Part shown: one piece after another, positions 7,836 through 14,168 of the stretch
Numbering within the stretch: position 1 is the stretch's first letter
How the letters are laid out: each line of letters begins with the position of its first letter
Assembly: GCA_002299675.1 (NCBI GenBank)
Contig: DBOW01000023.1
Coordinates: 1,381-15,831 of the forward strand
Source: Solobacterium sp. UBA636
GTDB lineage: Bacteria > Bacillota_I > Bacilli_A > Erysipelotrichales > Erysipelotrichaceae
DNA length: 14,451 nt
Direction: 5' to 3'
The notes under the pieces: generated by a model
The model's input: only the letters and a program-made list of their open reading frames with translations
The model's database searches: none
Told to the model about the DNA's origin: nothing
Position numbers and translations under genes: made by a program

Positions 7836-9278
7836 ATGAAAAAGAAAGTACTATTTGTAGCCTTTGAGGGTCTTCCATTTATCAAAACAGGTGGTCTGGC
7901 AGATGTTGTATACGCTTTGCCTAAGGCTCTGGATAAAGAAAAATATGAGGTTCAGGTAGTACTTCCGCTTCACAAAAAGATTAAAGAAAAGTGGCAGGAT
8001 AAGTTTACTTATCTTGACCACTTTTCTATTATTTCCGGCTACATTAATGAGGAAGCTAATGTTTTAAGTCTGATAAATGAAGGAATAGAGTATCTTTTTA
8101 TTGAAAATGACACTTTCTTTAATCGAGACAATGTTTATGGTTATGGTGATGATGCGTGTCGTTATTCGTTTTTCAATGTTGCCGTACTGGAAATGATGAT
8201 TAAACTGGAACTGTATCCAGATATAATCCACACACATGATTATCATACAGCTGTTTTACCGGCTTTATGTAAATATCGTTTTAATCTCAATGAGAAGATA
8301 GCCCGTATTAAGCATATATTTACCATTCATAATCTGGCATACCAGGGCTGGTTTTCTAAGCAGGTTCTGTTTGATTTCCTGGCTTTTGACTACAAGTATT
8401 TTGATAATGGATTATTGAGATATGATAATGCCTGCAACTTTATGAAAATAGGTATTGAATGTGCTGATATTGTTACAACAGTATCTGAAACATATGCTCA
8501 GGAAATTAAGACCTGGGAAGGCGGCAACGGACTGGATTCAATACTGAGTCAGAGAGCTGAAAAGCTTTATGGAATTGTCAATGGCATAGATACTGCAGCC
8601 TGGAATCCTGAAACCGATACAAAGCTTGCAGTAAATTATAATGCAGACAGTGTTTTTGAACTTAAAGTGCAAAACAAGCTGGCCCTGCAGAAGAAACTTG
8701 GATTGAAGGAAGACAAGGATGCACTTCTTATTGGCATGGTTTCCCGTCTGACATTTCAGAAGGGAGCTGAGCTTCTTTTAAATACTTATTCAAAGATTCT
8801 GGAAAAGAATGTGCAGATCGCAATTCTTGGAACCGGGGAGGAAAGATTTGAAAGTGGCTTCAGATATATGGAAGAGCACAATAAAGGCAAGGCTGTTTAC
8901 TATAATGGCTATAATGATGCTCTGGCTCATGAATTCTATGGCGGGCTGGATATTCTGATGATGCCTTCTTTATTTGAGCCATGCGGAATATCACAGCTCA
9001 TTGCGATGCGTTATGGAACTTTACCGCTGGTAAGGGAAACAGGTGGTCTTAAGGATACGGTAGAACCATACAATGAATTTGATCAGACAGGAAGAGGATT
9101 CTCTTTTGGTCCATATAATGCGGATGATATGCTTAAGGTGCTGGATATTGCGCTTGATGTTTATGAAAACAGGTATAAAGATTTTGAAATGCTGATAACC
9201 AATGCGATGAAATATGATGTATCTTTTGATACTTCAGCCAGGAAATATGAGGATCTGTATAAGAAATTGACAGACTGA
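7836..9278 (+). CDS. glgA: Glycogen synthase (ADP-glucose, GT5)
   Basis: GlgA transfers glucose from ADP-glucose to the non-reducing end of an alpha-1,4-glucan. It has the two-Rossmann-domain GT-B fold of family GT5. The N-terminal marker is KTGGLADV (17-24), the ADP-glucose-binding loop. IHTHDYHTA (131-139) and FTIHNLAYQG (162-171) are typical GT5 stretches. The C-terminal domain has SRLTFQKG (303-310) and the nucleotide-sugar motif PSLFEPCGISQLIAMRYG (377-394), then RETGGLKDTV (400-409). The length of 480 residues is usual for bacterial GlgA. It starts 3 bases after the glgD stop with only a weak ribosome site, so it probably depends on coupling to glgD translation. All key motifs are intact. 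Confidence 0.96.
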   Translation: MKKKVLFVAFEGLPFIKTGGLADVVYALPKALDKEKYEVQVVLPLHKKIKEKWQDKFTYLDHFSIISGYINEEANVLSLINEGIEYLFIENDTFFNRDNVYGYGDDACRYSFFNVAVLEMMIKLELYPDIIHTHDYHTAVLPALCKYRFNLNEKIARIKHIFTIHNLAYQGWFSKQVLFDFLAFDYKYFDNGLLRYDNACNFMKIGIECADIVTTVSETYAQEIKTWEGGNGLDSILSQRAEKLYGIVNGIDTAAWNPETDTKLAVNYNADSVFELKVQNKLALQKKLGLKEDKDALLIGMVSRLTFQKGAELLLNTYSKILEKNVQIAILGTGEERFESGFRYMEEHNKGKAVYYNGYNDALAHEFYGGLDILMMPSLFEPCGISQLIAMRYGTLPLVRETGGLKDTVEPYNEFDQTGRGFSFGPYNADDMLKVLDIALDVYENRYKDFEMLITNAMKYDVSFDTSARKYEDLYKKLTD

Positions 9279-9283
9279 TTTTT

Positions 9284-10273
9284 ATGAAAAAATATGATAA
9301 GTTTTTTGCGGGAATAGAAGCAAATGCCTATAATCTGTTTGGGGCACATAAACTGAATGATGGAGTTGAATTCTGTGTTTTTGCGCCGAATGCACGGCAG
9401 GCAGAGGTTTATATGTCAAATAACTGGGGCAATTCTTACAAAATGAACAAGATTGATTCCCGTGGCATCTGGCATCTTTTTATCGATAATCTGGAATTAT
9501 GTTATATATATAAATATCGTTTCTGGATTAATGACCGTGAGTATGTCGAAAAGAATGATCCTTTTGCCTATTTTCATGAAACAGCACCCAAGGATGCCTC
9601 AATAATGTACGATCTGAACTGTTACACTTTTTCTAAGGCCAGACCAAGAAAAAGAAAAACTGAAAAGATATATAGATTCGACAGGAAAACTTTCAGATAC
9701 CAGGATCTGGAAACGGAACTCATTCCTTTTATGAAGAAGAACAGATACAGCTGTATAAGTTTTAAAACGCTGTTTGAATATTTTGAGGAACAGGATAAAT
9801 CAACAGCTTTCTTTGCGCCTACTTCCAGGGCGGGAACACCATATGATTTTATGAAACTTATTGATGAGCTTCATAAGAACAATATTAAGGTGGTTGTTGA
9901 TACTAACTTATTTAATTTTGGAAAGAGCAAAAATCTTCTTACAAAGCTCGATGGGTCTTATTTATACGAAAAAGATGAAAAAGATACTTTTGATTTGTCG
10001 AAGAGCTATGTTCTTTCTTTCCTGATATCCAGTGGTTTTTTTCTGATAGAAAAATATCATGTAGATGGTTTGAGGCTGATCAATGTAGACAGGCTGCTTA
10101 AAAATGGCAGTGATGAAAATGAGGATGGAGTTAAATTTCTGAAATTGTTTATTTCGACCATTAAGCATTTTTATCCTGATGTTGAGTTAATAAGTGATTA
10201 CAGTGATGAAAGAGTTCTTAGGGATATATCTAAGGGCGGTATAGGTTTTGACAGGGTGATAGACAGTTACTGA
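9284..10273 (+). CDS. GlgB-like protein: truncated, catalytic residues lost
   Basis: This resembles the first half of a GH13 glycogen branching enzyme. Residues 20-110 match the CBM48 module (FCVFAPNA at 30-37, DPFAYFHE at 92-99). Later stretches follow the GlgB barrel: FFAPTSRAGTPYDFMKLIDE (176-195), FLISSGFFLIEKYHVDGLR (246-264) and KGGIGFD (317-323). The active site is gone. The region I His position is Asn (DTNLFNF, 206-212). The nucleophile Asp of GLRVDAV is Ile266 (GLRLINV). The AEES acid region reads SDYS (303-306). The chain stops at 329 residues, before region IV, whereas branching enzymes usually exceed 600. There is no internal stop or frameshift. It is therefore either a decayed gene or, as I prefer, a pseudoenzyme kept for glucan binding or for contact with GlgA/GlgC. 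It starts 5 bases after the glgA stop. Confidence 0.82.
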   Translation: MKKYDKFFAGIEANAYNLFGAHKLNDGVEFCVFAPNARQAEVYMSNNWGNSYKMNKIDSRGIWHLFIDNLELCYIYKYRFWINDREYVEKNDPFAYFHETAPKDASIMYDLNCYTFSKARPRKRKTEKIYRFDRKTFRYQDLETELIPFMKKNRYSCISFKTLFEYFEEQDKSTAFFAPTSRAGTPYDFMKLIDELHKNNIKVVVDTNLFNFGKSKNLLTKLDGSYLYEKDEKDTFDLSKSYVLSFLISSGFFLIEKYHVDGLRLINVDRLLKNGSDENEDGVKFLKLFISTIKHFYPDVELISDYSDERVLRDISKGGIGFDRVIDSY

Positions 10274-10290
10274 TCTGTCACTTTTTGTTT
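10262..10290 (+). terminator. Weak terminator at the end of the glycogen operon
   Basis: GACAG (10262-10266) pairs with CTGTC (10275-10279) around the loop TTACTGAT, which contains the GlgB-like stop codon. TTTTT and GTTT follow (10282-10290). The stem is only 5 bp, so termination may be partial and the next genes may receive read-through. Confidence 0.45.
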
Positions 10291-10375
10291 ACATTCATGT
10301 ATATAAAAATGCATATGGTTTTGGTGTAAAATATATAAGGCTAGATAGGAATTATCTTAAGGAGGATTTATTAAA
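10274..10375 (+). promoter_or_regulatory. Intergenic region and ribosome site before the metal GTPase operon
   Basis: This 102-base stretch holds the 3' arm of the weak terminator, then A+T-rich DNA. Candidate -10 elements are TAAAAT (10327-10332) and TATAAG (10334-10339), but neither has a convincing -35 at 16-18 bases. A TTTACA at 10288-10293 is not well spaced from either. A strong Shine-Dalgarno AAGGAGG (10359-10365) sits 10 bases before the ATG. A promoter is likely here, but I cannot place it firmly. I see no clear Zur- or Fur-type operator. Confidence 0.4.
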
Positions 10376-11392
10376 ATGATTAATGTATATATTATTTCTG
10401 GCTTCCTGGGAGCTGGTAAAACAACTTTTATTCAGAAACTTCTGAAGGAACATAAGTTTGATAAAGTAATGCTTCTGGAAAATGAATTTGGCGAGGTGGG
10501 AGTTGATTCAGCTTTCTTTGATTCTTCTTTGAAAATGAAGGAAATCAATAATGGCTGTATCTGCTGCAGTCTGCAGGGTGATTTTGAAAAGGCTCTTGAA
10601 GAAATTGAGGAGATGGGCATCACAGACCTGCTTATTGAGCCTTCTGGAGTAGGAAAGCTTTCAGATATTATTGATGTGGTTAAAAAGGACAGCGACTTCA
10701 GAATTATTTCCCATATCTGTATTGTCGATGTAAAGACTGCCAGCAAGTATCATAATAACTTTAAGGAGTATTTTGATGATCAGGTAAAGGCAGCCAATGC
10801 ACTGGTTCTTTCGCATCTGGATGTGGCTGATGAAGATAAAGTAAATTCGGTTAAAGAGATGCTGAGGGAAGTTAATCCGGATGTTGATATTCTGGATACT
10901 TCAATTGAGGAAATGAATATTTCTGATCTTCTGAATGTTATTGTATCAGGTGGTGAAATTATGCCGGAATTTGATGAGCATCATCATCACCATGATGAAG
11001 ATGAGGAGTGTGATTGCTGCTGCGGGCATCATCATGAACATCATCACCATCACCATGATGAAGGTGAATGCTGCTGCCATGATGAGGATGAATGTCATCA
11101 TGAACATCATCATCACCACCATCATCACGACGCAGATGAGGATTTTGTCAATATAGCTTTAAGACCTGAATATGTTTTTGACAAGGAAGAGCTGGAGAGC
11201 ATTCTTTCAAAGATGGATGAGGATGTAATCCGTGTCAAAGGCTATGTAAATGGTAAAGAGGGTACTTTATATCTTAACTATGTTTTGAATGAATATCATG
11301 TATTCTATGGTGAAAAGAAAGATGAAAGCCTGGTAGTTGCGATTGGTTCCAAGCTGGATGAACAGAAGATAAGAGAGGCATTCCATGATTAA
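10376..11392 (+). CDS. COG0523/CobW-family GTPase with His/Cys-rich linker (metal chaperone)
   Basis: This belongs to the COG0523 (G3E) GTPases, which deliver or traffic metals such as Zn, Co or Ni in the cytoplasm. The P-loop is GFLGAGKTT (9-17). NEFGEVGVD (36-44) and the metal-binding GCICC motif (60-64, CxCC) follow. The Walker B region is LLIEPSG (85-91). The G4 position reads SHLD (146-149) instead of N/T-K-x-D. Residues 202-251 are a linker of 50 residues with 25 His and 8 Cys, plus many Asp/Glu. The CobW C-terminal domain follows (about 255-338). A linker like this usually stores or passes Zn/Ni/Co. The gene has a strong ribosome site and overlaps the next gene by 8 bases, which suggests a joint function. 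The family is certain, and the client metal and protein are unknown. Confidence 0.9.
   Translation: MINVYIISGFLGAGKTTFIQKLLKEHKFDKVMLLENEFGEVGVDSAFFDSSLKMKEINNGCICCSLQGDFEKALEEIEEMGITDLLIEPSGVGKLSDIIDVVKKDSDFRIISHICIVDVKTASKYHNNFKEYFDDQVKAANALVLSHLDVADEDKVNSVKEMLREVNPDVDILDTSIEEMNISDLLNVIVSGGEIMPEFDEHHHHHDEDEECDCCCGHHHEHHHHHHDEGECCCHDEDECHHEHHHHHHHHDADEDFVNIALRPEYVFDKEELESILSKMDEDVIRVKGYVNGKEGTLYLNYVLNEYHVFYGEKKDESLVVAIGSKLDEQKIREAFHD
10979..11128 (+). repeat. CAT/CAC-rich low-complexity coding repeat (poly-His linker)
   Basis: Imperfect CAT/CAC triplet runs of 5, 3, 6 and 8 codons are separated by GAT/GAA/GAG and TGC/TGT triplets. They encode the His/Cys-rich linker of the COG0523 protein (residues 202-251). 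Mixed CAT and CAC codons argue against a very recent simple slippage product. Long methionine-rich reading frames on both strands here are artefacts of this repeat. Confidence 0.85.
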
Positions 11393-12314
11393 ACCTGTCT
11401 ATTTCTTTTCAGGAATGCTGGATTCAGGTAAAACCAGGGCAATTAAGACTACTTTATATGATGAGCGTTTTAATGAACCGGGGGAGTTTAATCTGATTAT
11501 TTCGATGGAGCAGGGTGATGAGGAATATGATAAAAAGTTCCTAAAATATACTAACAGCGCTGTTGAATATATCGACTATAAGGATTTAACCAGAGAAAAG
11601 ATGCAGCAGCTGGAAGATGAATATGATCCAAGCCGCATCATTATTGAATTTAATGGTATGCAGAATGATGAGGAATTCTTCAGAAATGGTTTTATTCCTG
11701 AATGGGAGATGGCTCAGACTTTAACTACTATTGATGGTTCAAGTTTCAGGCTGATGGTGGCCAATCTGAGGCAGTTTATGTTCTATCACATTAAATATGC
11801 CGAGGTTGTCATAATTAATCGTTTTAGCAGTGAGGATCTGGTATATCTCAGAAACAACATAAAGGGAATGAATCAGAGAGTAGAGATTATTTTTGAAGAT
11901 GAAAACGGCAATGTGACCAACAAGATAAATCAGTCGCTGTTTGATACATCTAAGCCACTGGATATTTCCGATATTGATTATGGTTTATGGTATATGGATG
12001 CAGTAGATAATCCTGATAAATATGAAGGATGTCAGATTGAACTTAATTCCTACTATATTGAGAAAGTAAAGGAATATGAAAATGTGGGCATCTTTGGTCG
12101 AAGAGCCATGGTCTGCTGTGCTGAAGATGTTCAGCCTATTGCCTTTACAGTAATTGATATAGATCCTGATAAGCTTGAAAAGAATAAGTATTATCACATT
12201 AAGGGAACTGTTAAATGTCTTGACGATGAAAGAGGCTATAAGACCTGCGTAGTATATGCCAGCGAGATTGCACCACAAGAAGAGCCGGCAGATCCAATGG
12301 TTTATTTTAATTAA
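11385..12314 (+). CDS. P-loop (CobW-like) GTPase domain fused to YcgQ/DUF1980-like C-terminal domain
   Basis: The N-terminal part (1-170) looks like a divergent COG0523-type NTPase. It has P-loop GMLDSGKT (10-17), Walker-B-like RIIIEFNG (84-91) and VVIINRFS (141-148), where NKxD would be expected. It lacks the CxCC motif. The C-terminal part (about 205-309) resembles the conserved C-terminal domain of the TIGR03943/DUF1980 proteins (Bacillus YcgQ): an IEL strand (218-220), RRAMVCCAEDVQPIAF (239-254) against the family's R-x-V-M-x-C-C-A-A-D-A-Q-P-I-G pattern, and the ending EEPADPMVYF (299-308). The protein has no membrane segment, unlike YcgQ. The gene overlaps the His-rich GTPase gene by 8 bases. 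I infer a cytoplasmic metal-handling partner of that GTPase, with C244-C245 as candidate ligands. The domain match is from memory of the family, not from a search. Confidence 0.72.
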   Translation: MIKPVYFFSGMLDSGKTRAIKTTLYDERFNEPGEFNLIISMEQGDEEYDKKFLKYTNSAVEYIDYKDLTREKMQQLEDEYDPSRIIIEFNGMQNDEEFFRNGFIPEWEMAQTLTTIDGSSFRLMVANLRQFMFYHIKYAEVVIINRFSSEDLVYLRNNIKGMNQRVEIIFEDENGNVTNKINQSLFDTSKPLDISDIDYGLWYMDAVDNPDKYEGCQIELNSYYIEKVKEYENVGIFGRRAMVCCAEDVQPIAFTVIDIDPDKLEKNKYYHIKGTVKCLDDERGYKTCVVYASEIAPQEEPADPMVYFN

Positions 12315-12316
12315 AT

Positions 12317-13504
12317 ATGAAAAGTATACGTACAATCTATAAATATGGCTGCGGGCCAAGTTCATCTCATACTGTAGGCCCAACTATTGCCGCTAAGGTT
12401 ATTAAGAAATACTACCCCGAGGCAGATCGCTTCGAGGCAGTTTTATATGGTTCACTGGCTTTAACTGGCAGGGGACATATGACCGACAGGGCGATTATGT
12501 CGATTCTGGATAACTGTTCAATAATTTTCGATTATAAAAAAACTGATCTTCCCCATCCCAATACTATGGTGTTCAGAGTTTTTAAGGATGATGAACTTGT
12601 TGCGGAGAGAACAGTTCTTTCTGTGGGTGGAGGCGAGATAAAGATTCTGGATGATGATTATTGTGAGGAAGAAGTATATGAATTCAATCATCTGAGCGAT
12701 ATTATCCATGAATGTGAAAACAGAAATATTTCTTTAGCTGATTATATCTATGAAAAAGAAAAAGGTGATATAAAAGAGGAACTAAGGAATACCTGGCATA
12801 GGATGGAAGACTGTATACAGAGAGGCTTAAATACGGTTGGACTGCTCCCTGGTGATTTGATGCTGGAAAGAAAAGCCAACAAACTGTATAACATGGTGGT
12901 TAAGGAAGAATCACCTACAGCCAGAGAAAACAGGCTTGTCAGCGCCTATGCCTATGCCGTTGCGGAAGAAAACGCAGCTGGTAAAATGGTTGTCATTGCG
13001 CCAACCTGTGGTGCCAGCGGTGTACTTCCGGCAGTACTTTATTATCTAAGACATGATAGAGGCTACAGCGAAGAAGAGATAATTGATGGCCTGGCTGTGG
13101 CCGGAATGATTGGCAATGTAATCAGAACCAATGCCTCAATATCTGGTGCGGAGTGTGGCTGTCAGGCAGAAATTGGTTCGGCATGTTCAATGACTTCCGC
13201 AGCTAAAGCTCAGATATCCAATATGAATCTGAAACAGATAGAATATGCTGCCGAGGTAGCAATGGAACATCATCTTGGTTTAACCTGCGATCCAGTGCAT
13301 GGCTATGTGCAGATACCCTGCATTGAAAGAAATGCGGTTGCGGCTATGAGGGCAATCAATTCTGTTACCCTGGCTTCTTTCCTTTTTGAGACCAGGAAGA
13401 TATCTTTTGATGCGGTAGTTGAAACTATGTACCATACCGGTAAAGATCTGCTCGATAAATATCGCGAGACTTCCAATGGCGGTCTTGCGGCTCTATATAA
13501 ATAA
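12317..13504 (+). CDS. sdaA: L-serine ammonia-lyase (dehydratase), one-chain, iron-sulfur type
   Basis: The enzyme converts L-serine to pyruvate and ammonia in the cytoplasm using an oxygen-sensitive 4Fe-4S cluster. The N-terminal beta domain has the GCGPSSSHTVGP motif (11-22) and GSLALTGRGHMTDRAI (45-60). The alpha domain begins near 185 with SPTARENRLVSAYAYA (199-214), IAPTCGASGVLP (227-238), GAECGCQAEIGSACSMT (277-293) and LTCDPVHGYVQIPCIERNAV (322-341). C282, C324 and C335 have the spacing of the cluster ligands known from the Legionella enzyme. The chain ends in LAALYK, without the C-terminal Cys seen there. The length is 395 residues, shorter than E. coli SdaA, with the beta-alpha linker reduced. 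The gene starts 2 bases after the GTPase/DUF1980 gene, so it is co-transcribed. No clear terminator is seen after it. Confidence 0.95.
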   Translation: MKSIRTIYKYGCGPSSSHTVGPTIAAKVIKKYYPEADRFEAVLYGSLALTGRGHMTDRAIMSILDNCSIIFDYKKTDLPHPNTMVFRVFKDDELVAERTVLSVGGGEIKILDDDYCEEEVYEFNHLSDIIHECENRNISLADYIYEKEKGDIKEELRNTWHRMEDCIQRGLNTVGLLPGDLMLERKANKLYNMVVKEESPTARENRLVSAYAYAVAEENAAGKMVVIAPTCGASGVLPAVLYYLRHDRGYSEEEIIDGLAVAGMIGNVIRTNASISGAECGCQAEIGSACSMTSAAKAQISNMNLKQIEYAAEVAMEHHLGLTCDPVHGYVQIPCIERNAVAAMRAINSVTLASFLFETRKISFDAVVETMYHTGKDLLDKYRETSNGGLAALYK

Positions 13505-13525
13505 GCAGTTTTATTAAAAAACCGT

Positions 13526-13554
13526 TTGACAAAATGTAAGCCGTTTCATAAAAT
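13526..13554 (+). promoter_or_regulatory. Promoter of the PTS EIIA-licT operon
   Basis: The consensus -35 TTGACA (13526-13531) and the -10 TAAAAT (13549-13554) are 17 bases apart, the best promoter in the window. Transcription would start near 13561, giving a leader of about 110 bases that contains the antitermination switch. Confidence 0.8.
13535..13548 (+). promoter_or_regulatory. Putative cre (CcpA) site in the promoter spacer
   Basis: TGTAAGCCGTTTCA lies between the -35 and the -10. It keeps the TG..AA and TTTCA arms and differs from the cre consensus TGWAARCGYTWNCW only at the two central bases 8 and 9. Binding here would block RNA polymerase. Weaker than the site at 2709-2722, but its position fits. 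Confidence 0.45.
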
Positions 13555-13575
13555 GAAGATGGTTAAATATTAACG

Positions 13576-13605
13576 ACGTGTTACTGTTAAGTCAGGCATG
13601 AGTCT
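13576..13605 (+). promoter_or_regulatory. RAT (ribonucleic antiterminator) for a LicT/BglG-type protein
   Basis: TGTTACTG (13579-13586) and CAGGCA (13593-13598) are the two conserved halves of the RNA hairpin bound by LicT/BglG/SacY-family CAT domains, here with a six-base gap (TTAAGT). The element overlaps the 5' arm of the following terminator, so the two hairpins exclude each other. The cognate regulator is encoded two genes downstream. Confidence 0.82.
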
Positions 13606-13645
13606 TACCACATTTTTTGTGGAAGAATTCATACCTGACTTTTTT
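13590..13645 (+). terminator. Conditional terminator of the EIIA-licT leader
   Basis: AGTCAGG (13590-13596) pairs with CCTGACT (13634-13640). Inner pairing is ATGA with TCAT, and CCACA (13608-13612) with TGTGG (13618-13622), giving a long stem. A T-run follows at 13640-13645. It lies before the EIIA start codon and overlaps the RAT, the classic antitermination design: the unbound leader terminates and the LicT-bound leader reads through. Confidence 0.85.
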
Positions 13646-13671
13646 CGGTGATACGAAAGAAAGGAGGTAAA

Positions 13672-14154
13672 ATGTTAGGGTTCTTTAAAAAAAGACAACT
13701 TCCAGAACTTGCGGCTGTAATAAGTGGAAATTGTATTCCGCTTGAAGAGGTAAAAGATGAAGTCTTTGCCTCTAAGGCCATGGGCGATGGCGTTGCGATA
13801 GTTCCAGAAAACAATGAAGTTGTTGCACCCTGCGATGGAAATCTGAGCCTTGTGGCAAATACCGGACACGCCTTTGGCATGGTGAGCAGTGATGGTACGG
13901 AAATACTTATTCATATAGGTATTGATACTGTCAATCTTAATGGCAAAGGCTTCACCGTACTAGCCAAGCAGGGTGAAGAAGTCAAAAAAGGACAGGCAAT
14001 TATCAGATTTGATCCTGGCATCATGAAAGAAAATAATTTAGACATGACAACCATGATGATTATTTTAAGCAAGGATGTTATGATTGAAACATACAACACT
14101 GGTTCAAAACTTAAAAAAGGCCAGGATGCAGCGATTGTTTATCGTAAAGGCTGA
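13672..14154 (+). CDS. PTS glucose-family EIIA domain protein
   Basis: This cytoplasmic phosphocarrier accepts phosphate from HPr and passes it to an EIIB domain. It is a stand-alone 160-residue protein, near the size of E. coli EIIA-Glc. H66 (NTGHAFGM, 63-70) and H81 (GTEILIHIGIDTVNLNG, 75-91) have the 15-residue spacing of E. coli His75 and His90; the second is the phosphorylated residue. KKGQ (106-109 and 148-151) and FDPGIMKENNLDMTTMMI (113-130) are family signatures. I choose the ATG at 13672 because AAGGAGG (13661-13667) precedes it; an in-frame GTG at 13648 would start at the terminator. The RAT/terminator in the leader puts it under control of the downstream antiterminator. No EIIB or EIIC is in view, so its sugar is unknown. 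Confidence 0.93.
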   Translation: MLGFFKKRQLPELAAVISGNCIPLEEVKDEVFASKAMGDGVAIVPENNEVVAPCDGNLSLVANTGHAFGMVSSDGTEILIHIGIDTVNLNGKGFTVLAKQGEEVKKGQAIIRFDPGIMKENNLDMTTMMIILSKDVMIETYNTGSKLKKGQDAAIVYRKG

Positions 14155-14168
14155 AATGGAGAGAAGTA

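Noticed and set aside
10296..10317. Imperfect palindrome CATGTATAT...ATGCATATG as a possible metal-regulator operator
   Set aside because: Only about half of the positions pair strictly, which is near what A+T-rich DNA gives by chance, and it does not match a Zur or Fur box I can recall.
10935..11156. Methionine/isoleucine-rich small frames on both strands over the poly-His repeat
   Set aside because: They are frame-shifted readings of the CAT/CAC/GAT triplet repeat and carry no independent signal.
11985..12383. Minus-strand reading frame of 132 codons opposite the DUF1980 fusion and sdaA start
   Set aside because: It runs antisense across two conserved genes and their junction, has no ribosome site or promoter that I can see, and its product resembles no family I know. 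It is a shadow frame.
13505..13530. Terminator for the serine dehydratase operon
   Set aside because: Only a weak A/T hairpin (GTTTT with AAAAAC) is present, with no T-run after it on the + strand. I could not support a terminator.
13648..13671. Upstream GTG start for the PTS EIIA, adding eight residues
   Set aside because: It lies directly after the terminator T-run with no ribosome site. The ATG at 13672 has AAGGAGG just ahead, and MLGFFKK is a normal EIIA start.
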